This document shows positions 1-5,903 of a stretch of 64,000 bases of DNA, one piece after another (the first letter of the stretch is position 1; the number at the start of each line of letters is the position of its first letter). This DNA comes from Stenotrophomonas geniculata ATCC 19374 = JCM 13324 (lineage in GTDB: Bacteria > Pseudomonadota > Gammaproteobacteria > Xanthomonadales > Xanthomonadaceae). Position numbers and translations under genes: made by a program. The notes under the pieces were generated by a model. That model saw nothing but the letters and a program-made list of their open reading frames with translations, was not told the origin of the DNA and searched no databases. The DNA lies in contig NZ_LLXT01000086.1 of the NCBI RefSeq assembly GCF_001431625.1, positions 85,172-149,171 on the forward strand. The letters are read 5' to 3'.

Positions 1-264
1 TCGCACTTGGGGAATCGCGCAGACCTCACCCGGTTTGCAGGCCGCTGCCTGCCGGTAGATGCGCCGCCAGGCGAAGAACAACGCCACCAGCGCCACGCCG
101 ATAAAGATGGGGCGATAGGGTTCCAACACCGCCAAGTTGCCGATCCAAGCGCCGCTGAACCCCAAGGCGATCAGAACCAACGGCCCGAGGCAGCAAGCCG
201 AGGCGAGGATGGCGGCAAGCCCTCCAGTGAAGAGCGCGCCGCGCCCGGTTTTTGGTTCAGACAT
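1..264 (-). CDS. merT: MerT mercuric ion transport protein, 3' part outside window
   Basis: Inner-membrane protein that moves Hg(II) into the cytoplasm for reduction by MerA. Read on the minus strand from the ATG at 262-264, the 88 visible codons begin [15 protein letters not shown] and run through the first membrane helix, which carries the paired cysteines ASACCLGP that bind Hg(II), then a second hydrophobic stretch and the loop [13 protein letters not shown] with the second cysteine pair. This matches MerT of Tn501/Tn21-type operons; about 28 residues are missing past the window edge. It is the first structural gene of the mer operon, divergent from merR and transcribed from the MerR-controlled promoter at 300-330. 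The rest of the operon (merP, merA) is expected to the left. Confidence 0.93.
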   Translation of the reverse strand, partial: MSEPKTGRGALFTGGLAAILASACCLGPLVLIALGFSGAWIGNLAVLEPYRPIFIGVALVALFFAWRRIYRQAAACKPGEVCAIPQVR

Positions 265-299
265 GCGCTTGTCCTTTCGAATTGAAATTGGATAGCGTA

Positions 300-330
300 A
301 CCTTACTTCCGTACTCATGTACGGAGTCAA
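300..330 (-). promoter_or_regulatory. mer promoter/operator (PmerT) with MerR dyad
   Basis: On the minus strand there is a -35 box TTGACT (325-330) and a -10 box TAAGGT (300-305), separated by 19 bp. This is the over-long spacer typical of MerR-regulated promoters. Inside the spacer is a perfect 7-bp dyad, TCCGTAC (308-314) and GTACGGA (319-325). MerR family biology predicts that apo-MerR represses and Hg-MerR untwists this promoter. The operator lies between merT and merR and serves both directions. Confidence 0.93.
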
Positions 331-335
331 GCGAT

Positions 336-770
336 ATGGAAAACAATTTGGAGAACCTGACCATTGGCGTTTTCGCCAAGGCGGCCGGGGTCAATGTGGA
401 GACCATCCGTTTCTATCAGCGCAAGGGCTTGTTGCTGGAGCCTGACAAGCCCTATGGCAGCATCCGCCGCTATGGCGAGGCGAATGTAACGCGGGTGCGC
501 TTCGTGAAATCAGCCCAGCGGCTGGGCTTCAGCCTGGATGAGATCGCCGAGCTGCTGCGGCTGGAGGATGGCACCCATTGCGAGGAAGCCAGCAGTCTGG
601 CCGAGCACAAGCTCAAGGACGTGCGCGAGAAAATGGCTGACCTGGCGCGCATGGAGGCCGTGCTGTCTGAGTTGGTGCGCGCCTGCCATGCGCGAAGGGG
701 GAACGTTTCCTGCCCGCTGATCGCGTCACTACAGGGTGGAGCAAGCTTGGCAGGTTCGGCTATGCCTTAG
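336..770 (+). CDS. merR: MerR mercury-responsive transcriptional regulator
   Basis: Metal-sensing repressor/activator of the mer operon, 144 residues, the same length as MerR of Tn501. The ATG at 336 begins [19 protein letters not shown]. The N-terminal winged HTH is followed by a long dimerisation helix. All three Hg-binding cysteines are visible: Cys82 (THCEE), Cys117 (ACHAR) and Cys126 (VSCPL). As I recall the Tn501 protein, residue 115 is a cysteine; here it is Arg. That position is not a ligand, so function should be intact. The gene is divergent from merT. Its stop codon (768-770) lies inside the 38-bp transposon terminal repeat that begins at 766. Confidence 0.96.
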   Translation: MENNLENLTIGVFAKAAGVNVETIRFYQRKGLLLEPDKPYGSIRRYGEANVTRVRFVKSAQRLGFSLDEIAELLRLEDGTHCEEASSLAEHKLKDVREKMADLARMEAVLSELVRACHARRGNVSCPLIASLQGGASLAGSAMP

Positions 771-803
771 CGTGCTTTATTTTCCGTTTTCTGAGACGAC
801 CCC
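766..803 (+). repeat. 38-bp terminal inverted repeat of a Tn21/Tn501-type transposon
   Basis: A 38-bp sequence starting CTTAGCGTGC and ending GACGACCCC. Its reverse complement begins GGGGTCGTCTC and ends GCACGCTAAG, the terminal-repeat pattern of Tn3-family elements of the Tn21 branch. The GGGG end is outermost and points right, so the transposon body, carrying mer, lies to the left of 803. The repeat overlaps the merR stop codon. The next five bases (ttaga, 804-808) would be one copy of the target duplication; the other copy is outside the window. Confidence 0.88.
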
Positions 804-845
804 TTAGAAAGCCTAGTCAAAGAGCTGTCACGAGAACACCGTTAG

Positions 846-883
846 CTTAGCGTACGATTTTTTCCGAATTCTGCGGTTCCCCC
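846..883 (+). repeat. Second Tn3-family terminal repeat, Tn1721-type
   Basis: A second 38-bp end, CTTAGCGTACGA... to ...GGTTCCCCC. Reversed it starts GGGGGAACCGCAGAATTC and ends TCGTACGCTAAG, resembling Tn1721-subgroup ends rather than Tn21 ends. It has the same orientation as the repeat at 766-803 and sits 42 bp further out. Two unlike transposon ends in tandem imply that the mer element inserted into, or next to the end of, an earlier transposon. Sequence right of 883 is the original target and reads into a truncated gene. Confidence 0.8.
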
Positions 884-1339
884 TTCCTCCGCATCTACGA
901 GCTTGCACTGCAGGCCAGCTTCCGCGCAGATTTCACAATAGAACAGCTATCTGCCGAGCTAGGGCTGGTGGTGGACCAACTCTGGCCGAACTTTGAGAAA
1001 GCGGTTAGCGAAGCGGGATTGCCGATCGAGCAACTCGGGACCGAGTTGGTGCTTGGTGGATGGTCGTTGAAGAACGGCCGGATGATGGCCACGGCGTATG
1101 CGAAGAGTGACAGCCGGCGCCCTTGCGTTGTCCAGCCGATCGGGGGGCAGATGGCGTCGCCGGGCGAACCGCTCCAGGCCGCGACCCCTAGCATGGCCCA
1201 GGTGGATCTGCTGGCCCATGCGCGTCTCCAGGTCAGCTACCTCAATGGGCAATTGGGCCGGAAAGTAGCAGGAGGTCGACTGCTAGTTGGGTTTCTGCAG
1301 AAGGGGCAAGCCCTGCTCAAGGATCTAGGAGAGATCTAG
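884..1339 (+). pseudogene. Truncated gene of unknown function, 5' end lost at transposon boundary
   Basis: A continuous reading frame runs from the transposon end to a TAG at 1337-1339. It has no convincing start near the boundary; the first in-frame GTG is at 968, with no Shine-Dalgarno sequence. The translation from 884 begins FLRIYELALQASF and continues TIEQLSAELGLVVDQLW, which looks like the middle of a folded protein. Further on are WSLKNGRMMATAYAKSD and a helical C-terminus ending LLKDLGEI. I do not recognise the family. The most economical reading is the 3' 151 codons of a gene interrupted by the Tn1721-type element. Confidence 0.55.
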
Positions 1340-1459
1340 GTCGCGGGAGTCAAATACGCTAGGGGCTGAAATCGAAGTTCAGGTCTGGCCCTAAGGCAGA
1401 AGGCCAAAGCAGACCAAGGTCGTCCGTGGATTTGGGATGTTTATCGAGGGCAGGGTGGA

Positions 1460-1485
1460 TGTCCGCTTCTGGCCGGAAGCGGACA
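1460..1485. repeat. Palindromic repeat, copy 1 (left of the 1586-2685 operon)
   Basis: A near-perfect hairpin, TGTCCGCTTC, loop TGGCCG, then GAAGCGGACA. A closely related copy lies at 2974-2996. The pair bracket the two minus-strand genes 1586-2685. Both copies also have a nearby GGCCCTAA-type stretch (about 1386-1394, and in inverse form about 3029-3035). The region 1340-1585 holds nothing else I can support. Confidence 0.7.
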
Positions 1486-1585
1486 TTGGGCGGCGACCGG
1501 CCCGGTGATGGCATCCGCCTTCGACCCAAAGCGGGCATCGTTCTCGACACACCTGAGTTGATCCGTACTCCAAAGCCTGTTTCCG

Positions 1586-2239
1586 CTACCCCTTGTAGTG
1601 CTCGACGTAGAGCCCCAAAGCTGCCAACGACGCATACACGGCGGACCCAGCGTTGGTCGCGTACAAGGCAAAGGGAACCGGAGGATCGCAGGGAACTGTT
1701 GCGATGAACCACGGAGCTGAGCTCGTCAAGCTCGTCCTAGGTGATGTGAGGAATCCTAGCTCCCTACGCATACCTAGCGCCTCGCGGACGTACGCCTTGT
1801 TCCAGCCGCCAGTCTTGCACGAGACCCCAAGAAGTAACTCCGTAAATGCGGGATAGCGACGGGTCTTAATCGGACGATATACACCGACGTCAATCTCGTG
1901 ACGGTCAGCCGCTTTGACCACCGTCGTGCCTTTCCAGCTATGGCTTAGTGTGGTGACCTGCACTGAAATCCTAATCTCGAGCTTCTCAGTAGACGTAGAT
2001 CCACTGATGTAATCGTGATCCGGATGGTTTGCTTTGCATGGAGATCCTCCAAACGTCAGGACGCCTGCCATCTTGGGGGTACACGTGAGCTTGTAGCCCG
2101 CACTATCGATGATTCGCAGAAGCCTAAGCAGCACCCGAAGTTCGTAAGCCTTTCCTTGCGCGTAGGGAGACCCGCTCGCCTTAGCACGCGAAATGGCTGC
2201 TTTCACAGCGTTGAGGATTGCTAACTTACTGATCGTCAC
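1586..2239 (-). CDS. Hypothetical protein, possible PD-(D/E)xK-nuclease-like
   Basis: 217 residues, starting with GTG at 2237-2239 and overlapping the stop of the upstream gene by 4 bp (GTGA), so it is translationally coupled. A GAGGA-like Shine-Dalgarno lies in the upstream gene. Features that hint at a nuclease fold are an N-terminal helix with Glu33 (QGKAYELRVLL), Asp117 in a short strand (HEIDVGV), then the strand GVSCK with Lys142, followed by a helix REALGMRREL. In PD-(D/E)xK enzymes the residue two before the lysine is usually Glu or Gln; here it is Ser140, so the active site may be altered or the assignment wrong. No membrane segment or signal peptide is seen. Function is unknown; the pairing with 2236-2685 and the mobile surroundings would suit a defence or toxin role, but that is inference. 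Confidence 0.6.
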   Translation of the reverse strand: MTISKLAILNAVKAAISRAKASGSPYAQGKAYELRVLLRLLRIIDSAGYKLTCTPKMAGVLTFGGSPCKANHPDHDYISGSTSTEKLEIRISVQVTTLSHSWKGTTVVKAADRHEIDVGVYRPIKTRRYPAFTELLLGVSCKTGGWNKAYVREALGMRRELGFLTSPRTSLTSSAPWFIATVPCDPPVPFALYATNAGSAVYASLAALGLYVEHYKG

Positions 2240-2685
2240 AGTCGCGGTCCTCGTGGCGCGTGTTCCTCGCGAGGGTCGTCCGGTGGCAGATATCGAGCGA
2301 TATAGGCCTCAAGATCTGCCTGCTCGTGATCCGTCAAACGCTGGGGTGATACAGTTGGTAGATGTGACCGGATTGAGCGAACTCGGCGACCTTCTGGTGT
2401 CTCAACAGTGTAATGAACGTCCTCCAGTCCGGTGAGACCTTGGACCAGCTTCCCGATCTCACCCAAGGTTTGCGAGAGGGCGTCTTGGGTCGTCACAGGT
2501 CTAAAATCGAGAACCGCCGCAAGTGCGGCTGCAGCTTGTGCATTCGTGTCGTCCTCGTAATCAGACATCGCCTGAACAATCGCGGAGCGAAGCGATCTAA
2601 CAATTTGTGGATCAAGCTCAGACGCAAGGGCTAGCGCCTTCCCTATCTCCCTAATTACCTCTTCACCACCTTGATCTTCTGCCAT
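2236..2685 (-). CDS. Hypothetical protein, first gene of a two-gene operon
   Basis: 149 residues from the ATG at 2683-2685, with a GGAG Shine-Dalgarno seven bases upstream. The protein is acidic in its N-terminal half (MAEDQGGEEVIREIG...), probably helical, with an Ala-rich stretch (NAQAAAALAAVLDF) and a charged, Pro-rich tail (YLPPDDPREEHAPRG). I recognise no domain. Its stop overlaps the start of the next gene by 4 bp, so the two are co-translated and their products probably work together. No Cys/His metal motif or membrane helix is visible. Confidence 0.6.
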   Translation of the reverse strand: MAEDQGGEEVIREIGKALALASELDPQIVRSLRSAIVQAMSDYEDDTNAQAAAALAAVLDFRPVTTQDALSQTLGEIGKLVQGLTGLEDVHYTVETPEGRRVRSIRSHLPTVSPQRLTDHEQADLEAYIARYLPPDDPREEHAPRGPRL

Positions 2686-2973
2686 TCACAACTCCACAGC
2701 TGTAGACATTAACGGGCCGCGCGGGATGAACCGCCCGGATTCTCTAAATTCAATTGCCGAAGGTTGCCGTTGGCAATGTTCCTTAAGAGTAAGGCACAGT
2801 GCGGTTTGGTTCCATAAGCGGATCGCGCTGGCTGTATCCCGAAGTGTGCGATGACGCCGAAGCTGGATAGTGTCGCTGAATTGGACCATCAGGCACTTAG
2901 GTCTGAGCCCTGATACAGATTGATGATATGACTCCAAGTCGCGTACGGGCTGCGAAGAGCACCGGCTACTTTG

Positions 2974-2996
2974 GTCCGCTTCTGACCGAAAGCGGA
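2974..2996. repeat. Palindromic repeat, copy 2, in the 2686-3223 intergenic region
   Basis: GTCCGCTT, loop ctgaccg, AAGCGGAC, in the same orientation as copy 1 at 1460-1485. The 538-bp stretch 2686-3223 has no credible gene: the only open frames lack ribosome sites and protein-like composition. Just beyond the palindrome is TTTAACC and then a GAACGAAAC stretch. A resemblance to an integron attC site was considered but could not be completed. Confidence 0.65.
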
Positions 2997-3223
2997 CATT
3001 CGTTTAACCAAGGGTGAACGAAACTTTTAGGGCCAGGATGGACTTCAACTCTCTCGTTCGCTCGCTTCTATCCGATGCGAAGATGCGCCGTAACAAGCCT
3101 CTGCGAGACTAGTGCGCGAGCCAGGTCGCTGACATTGCTCCATGGCCTATGACGTGCCCCGCACCCGCTGGTCAAATGGAACCGCCCTCGGCACCATGGG
3201 CACGACCATCTAAGGAGTTCTTC

Positions 3224-4000
3224 ATGCTCTACCAAGATAAGTACGTCGCCTTCATCGACATGCTCGGGTTCTCCGCACTTGTCCAAGAGTCGGCAGCCGA
3301 CATGAGCAAGCTTGATGAAATAGCAGAGGCCATCGACAGACTAAAGAACACAGCGTGCTGCAACCCAGCAACAGGACTTTTGTTCACTTACTTCAGCGAC
3401 TGCATCGTCATATCAAGCAGCCGCTCTCCTGCTGGCCTTGCCGACATCCTGAGCTGCATCAGAATGTTGGCCGAGAACCTGCTAGTGGTTGATATATTGA
3501 TACGTGGAGGGCTCACAGTTGGAAGCATTCATCATGATTCTCAGATGATCTTCGGACCGGCGATGCTGGACGCCTATCGCATGGAATGTAAGGAAGCACG
3601 CAATCCCATGGTGCTCGTGAGCGAAGAGGTGCGATCGGATGCTCGCGCTGCGGGGTTAAGCAACCTGTTGACGTGGGATGACGAAGAGCCAGACCGCCAC
3701 TATGTCCACTATCTGATCTCGTACAGCGCTTATGACTCTAATCCAAGGGCGGGCGTCGTGATTCTCGATAGCCAGGCCGCTCTCATCCGGCATTTCATCG
3801 CCAAGAGGCTGCTAGGCGCTCCGGGTAAGATCCTGGATAAAGCCGAGTGGATGGAACGATATTGGAACGAGAAGGTGGCGACAGGTGGAATTCTCGGACG
3901 TGTTGACAGGGTCGCAGACCTTGTTAGGCCCAATGCGCGACCATTTCGCAGCAGACTCGCCGTTCTAGCACCGCAACCGGGCGCCACTAGTGTGGACTAG
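3224..4000 (+). CDS. Class III nucleotidyl-cyclase-like protein (possible Pycsar-type cyclase)
   Basis: 258 residues. The start at 3224 is chosen for its AGGAG Shine-Dalgarno at 3213-3217, six bases upstream. The N-terminal 140 residues have the class III adenylate/guanylate cyclase pattern: strand YVAFIDMLGFS with the first metal-binding Asp12, FSDCIVISS with the second, Asp59, then LIRGGLTVGSIHHDSQMIFG and AMLDAYRMECKEA. The RGG...FGPA...AY(x)(x)E pattern and the size are reminiscent of standalone bacterial cyclases such as PycC of Pycsar phage defence, in which cCMP or cUMP activates a membrane or TIR effector. No such effector lies beside it here: the next gene is a convergent HNH gene. 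Both genes end on one CTAG palindrome (3997-4000). The C-terminal 110 residues are unassigned. Cyclase fold is moderately secure; the nucleotide and role are unknown. Confidence 0.7.
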   Translation: MLYQDKYVAFIDMLGFSALVQESAADMSKLDEIAEAIDRLKNTACCNPATGLLFTYFSDCIVISSSRSPAGLADILSCIRMLAENLLVVDILIRGGLTVGSIHHDSQMIFGPAMLDAYRMECKEARNPMVLVSEEVRSDARAAGLSNLLTWDDEEPDRHYVHYLISYSAYDSNPRAGVVILDSQAALIRHFIAKRLLGAPGKILDKAEWMERYWNEKVATGGILGRVDRVADLVRPNARPFRSRLAVLAPQPGATSVD

Positions 4001-4404
4001 CGAATCAGGCAAGCAGCTGCCGATTCCTTGCAAAGATTCAATTCAATTGGCCATACGGAAGCACGTGCAATCCCTGATGGCAGTCGGGACCACCATCTCC
4101 CCATTGCCAGCCGCGTCTGAACCAGCGCCCGGAACGCTTCAGCGGAAGGGGCTGGTCCCTTCCGCTGGTGCCTGCCCTGGTTGCACCGGCTATGCGCGGC
4201 CACCACGTTCCCGGACACGTCTCTGCCCCCGTCCTGTTGGGCCACCAGGTGCTCGGCGGTGCATTGAAAGGCTCGGGCCTTACTGGCCTTCAGCCCGAGC
4301 TCTGAGGGTGCAGTGAGCCACATCGGCAGGCCGCAATAGAAGCAACGGCCCGATTGGGCGTAGAAGGCAGAAGTGCGAAGGGATCTGCGGCGTTTGGCGG
4401 TCAT
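3997..4404 (-). CDS. HNH endonuclease family protein
   Basis: 135 residues from the ATG at 4402-4404. The N-terminus is basic (TAKRRRSLRTS). A CFYC zinc knuckle near residues 22-25 is followed by FQCTAEHLVAQQDGG (the first H of the HNH motif), SGNVVAAHSRCNQGRH (N and the second H), and a C-terminal Trp-rich tail. This is the arrangement of small McrA-like HNH nucleases often carried by phages and mobile elements. It is convergent with the cyclase-like gene and shares its stop palindrome. The GGAG that serves as Shine-Dalgarno, six bases before the ATG, is buried in the outer stem of the structure at 4409-4467. It could be part of the old phage remnant to its right or an independent mobile gene. 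Confidence 0.75.
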   Translation of the reverse strand: MTAKRRRSLRTSAFYAQSGRCFYCGLPMWLTAPSELGLKASKARAFQCTAEHLVAQQDGGRDVSGNVVAAHSRCNQGRHQRKGPAPSAEAFRALVQTRLAMGRWWSRLPSGIARASVWPIELNLCKESAAACLIR

Positions 4405-4408
4405 GGAT

Positions 4409-4467
4409 GGCTCCGGAATCGAAGGATTCCCGTGCCCCCATTGGGTGGACCTCGGGCACCCGGAGCC
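4409..4467 (-). promoter_or_regulatory. Predicted three-way-junction RNA over the HNH ribosome-binding site
   Basis: In minus-strand RNA sense, GGCTCCG (4461-4467) pairs with CGGAGCC (4409-4415). Inside are two hairpins: GTGCCC with GGGCAC (4454-4459 with 4432-4437), and GAATC-CTTC-GATTC (4416-4429). The 3' arm of the outer stem contains the GGAG ribosome site of the HNH gene, which starts four bases later. The shape recalls a tRNA 3' half, but the T-loop is only four bases, there is no D-arm, and the whole is about 59 nt, so it is not a normal tRNA. Confidence 0.45.
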
Positions 4468-4639
4468 TATTGGCTATGCGGGCACAACACCGGCGCTTTA
4501 TAGCGACTGGCTAAGGCGTTATAGCTCAGCGCTTGAGCCGCTACAAGGCCCAGATGCCGACCAGAACGGGAGGGAGTCACCGACGCCCAGTTAAGGTCAA
4601 AGCTTGGTCAGGGGGCGAGCGACGCGCTTGAGCAGGTGG

Positions 4640-4792
4640 AGCGGGGCGTGGCGCGTCACCCAGGGAAGTCGCGGTGTTGTAGTCCTGCTCAACCCGCTGA
4701 ACTGTTCGCACGTTCAGGCCCGAGATCTCGTCTAATTGTTCTTGCGACCAATGTCGCGACTGGCGGAACTGGGAAGTGCAGGCGACAAGCTC
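4640..4792 (-). pseudogene. Remnant of an XRE-family helix-turn-helix regulator
   Basis: The minus-strand frame reads SQFRQSRHWSQEQLDEISG then LNVRTVQRVEQ, a recognisable HTH_3/XRE motif spanning roughly 4686-4773. After this the frame drifts into Pro/Ala/Arg-rich sequence with no plausible protein character, and no start codon or ribosome site is apparent upstream. I read it as the core of a repressor gene whose remainder has decayed. It sits between the HNH gene and the old phage remnant at 4800-5164, and could be an accessory gene of that element. Confidence 0.45.
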
Positions 4793-4799
4793 TGACCGA

Positions 4800-5048
4800 T
4801 CAGGTGCGCAGTTGGGAACTCAAGGGCGAGCTGGATGTGGAGCCAGAAATCGAGGGCGTCTTAGGTGCGGATCCAGGAATCAAGGGCATCTTTGGGGGAG
4901 ATCTGGAAATCGCGGGCGTCCTTGTGGGGAAATACGGGCGGACAGCTGTGGGATCTGGGGCGTTTCCGTTGTGGCAGTCAGCCTTTCGTGTAGCTGCAAC
5001 CCGGGGAGCCGCCTCAGCCATGCGATCATAGGGATCCATCTTGCTCAT
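4800..5048 (-). CDS. Small proline-rich phage-remnant protein
   Basis: 82 residues from the ATG at 5046-5048 (MSKMDPYDRMAEAAPRVAAT). The second half is built from three 10-residue repeats of the type (K/R)-x-P-x-I-x-x-S-x-P, encoded by the 30-bp DNA repeats at 4834-4923. Its position, starting on an ATGA overlap with the frame that runs out of the attachment site, is the same as that of the gene at 11853-12233 in the complete prophage. I infer it belonged to a related, now incomplete filamentous phage. No function can be assigned. Confidence 0.4.
   Translation of the reverse strand: MSKMDPYDRMAEAAPRVAATRKADCHNGNAPDPTAVRPYFPTRTPAISRSPPKMPLIPGSAPKTPSISGSTSSSPLSSQLRT
4834..4923. repeat. Three imperfect 30-bp tandem repeats
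   Basis: Units at 4834-4863, 4864-4893 and 4894-4923 share the pattern GGA..(C/T)...AAATC.(A/C)GGGC(G/A)TC(T/C)T. The 30-bp period keeps reading frame and gives 10-residue repeats in the small protein encoded on the minus strand. Confidence 0.6.
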
Positions 5049-5164
5049 GCTGCAATCTCATCCTTGTCGGGGGAGCCAACAGGAAGGCAATAGCCAAGCC
5101 AGAGCCGCAGCCATTGCCAGACCGAGCCGACGAACCAGATCAAGCCCGATACCTCATTTCGCAT
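5045..5164 (-). pseudogene. Orphan 3' end of an attachment-site-spanning phage gene (older phage)
   Basis: The minus-strand frame from 5164 to the TGA at 5045-5047 encodes a 39-residue tail with a membrane-like segment, WFVGSVWQWLRLWLGYCL, ending KDEIAA. The right end of the complete prophage (12230-12343) encodes AFVSSAWQWLGLWLGSCL ending KDEIAA, clearly the same tail. Here it is out of frame with the prophage gene that enters from the right, which stops at 5154. It is therefore the left-behind end of an earlier, related filamentous phage inserted at the same site. Confidence 0.6.
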
Positions 5165-5525
5165 AATGTATATCGTGCAAGGCATTGCCAGCCTGCGGCA
5201 TAGCCTGCACGTCGCGGGGTAGGGCGGCACCCACGAAGAGGCATAGCGCCATAGCCACCGTGGCGAGTTTCTGCGCAATTCGGCGCCATGCGGCCTTTTC
5301 GTCCTCGGAATTGCTCCGCTCGGCCATCACGACAGCCGACCACATTTCGGGGCTGTCGCCAATGTCCACCGCCATCCGCTCGATGTAGTGGATTTCTGCG
5401 TTTTTCCCTTGTTTCCAGAGGGAAACGGTCGCGCGGGACACGCCCAATGCCAGCGCACCAGCGTTGTCGCTCTGGATCTTCTGCACGTGCTTCCACCGGC
5501 AGAACAGGTCGTAGCTGGCGCTCAT
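5154..5525 (-). CDS. Phage repressor-like protein (DUF3693-type HTH), truncated by integration
   Basis: 123 residues from the ATG at 5523-5525. Near the N-terminus is an HTH-like segment, AGALALGVSRATVSLWKQG, as in small HTH proteins annotated DUF3693 in Xanthomonadaceae filamentous phages. A hydrophobic segment LATVAMALCLFVGAALP follows, and the protein ends HDIHYAK inside the attachment core. The TGA at 5154-5156 is supplied by flanking DNA. In the circular phage the frame would continue through the core into 12343-12230, adding 37 residues with a second membrane segment. It is transcribed leftwards, divergent from the replication genes; 10-bp direct repeats (5542-5561) lie just upstream and are candidate operators. 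Confidence 0.75.
   Translation of the reverse strand: MSASYDLFCRWKHVQKIQSDNAGALALGVSRATVSLWKQGKNAEIHYIERMAVDIGDSPEMWSAVVMAERSNSEDEKAAWRRIAQKLATVAMALCLFVGAALPRDVQAMPQAGNALHDIHYAK
5156..5183 (+). other. Left attachment site (dif-like XerCD core)
   Basis: XerC-type arm ATTTCGCATAA (5156-5166), central hexamer TGTATA (5167-5172), then a poorly matching XerD-type arm TCGTGCAAGGC (5173-5183). The first 17 bases are identical to those at 12343-12359. This is the left prophage junction expected for a filamentous phage that integrates through host XerCD. Confidence 0.85.
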
Positions 5526-5538
5526 TGTCGATACCTAC

Positions 5539-5567
5539 TTGACAGGGGTGTACAGGGGTACTTTACA
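5539..5567 (+). promoter_or_regulatory. Putative rightward phage promoter with 10-bp operator repeats
   Basis: A -35 box TTGACA (5539-5544), 17-bp spacer and -10-like TTTACA (5562-5567) point toward the replication genes. The spacer contains ACAGGGGTGT (5542-5551) directly followed by ACAGGGGTAC (5552-5561). The repeats begin 17 bp upstream of the repressor-like gene on the other strand. A related CCTGACAGGGGTAGGGT stands just before the gene at 11392. Confidence 0.5.
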
Positions 5568-5663
5568 GTTCGCCCCGGTGTCGAGGAATCCTTGACACTC
5601 CCCGCCACCGGCACCCCAAGGCCGCTGGCGGGTTCTCTTGGGGCTTGGGGAGGGGTAGGGCAC

Positions 5664-5903
5664 ATGGACGCACTTGTTCTCGCCGTGCTGCTGGGGTGTA
5701 TCGCAGCCGTGTCGTTGGGGTTAGCCAAATTCGTGACGTGGTGTGTTGATCGGCGTGCGCTCTCCGCTGGTCGCACTGCACGCGAAAGCCAGTTTGTTGC
5801 CCAGGCGGTCGTCGACCTTCGCCGCATGGAAATCGAAGCCACCAAACGCGGCAACCTGCTCGCCGCTGCCGAACTCGCTGAAGAGCAGGAGCGCGCCGCA
5901 TGA
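5664..5903 (+). CDS. Small phage membrane protein
   Basis: 79 residues from the ATG at 5664. An N-terminal transmembrane helix (ALVLAVLLGCIAAVSLGLAKFV) is followed by a charged, helical, probably cytoplasmic tail rich in Glu/Arg/Ala (RRMEIEATKRGN...EEQERAA). GGGGAGGGG lies 10-18 bases upstream. It is the first gene of the rightward phage operon and overlaps the next gene by 4 bp (ATGA). Family unknown; location suggests a replication-region accessory protein. The 5570-5663 leader contains pairs such as CCCGCCA/TGGCGGG and CCCCAAG/CTTGGGG that could form hairpins. Confidence 0.6.
   Translation: MDALVLAVLLGCIAAVSLGLAKFVTWCVDRRALSAGRTARESQFVAQAVVDLRRMEIEATKRGNLLAAAELAEEQERAA

Noticed and set aside
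7..285. Plus-strand frame over the mer region
   Set aside because: Antisense to merT, which is clearly coding on the minus strand.
2686..2937. 83-codon minus-strand frame upstream of the unknown operon
   Set aside because: No ribosome site, atypical composition, and it occupies the likely promoter region of the operon.
4409..4467. tRNA-like sequence with a perfect 7-bp acceptor-type stem and TTCGATTCC
   Set aside because: The T-loop is four bases, there is no D-arm, the length is about 59 nt and no proper anticodon arm can be drawn; kept only as a structured RNA candidate.
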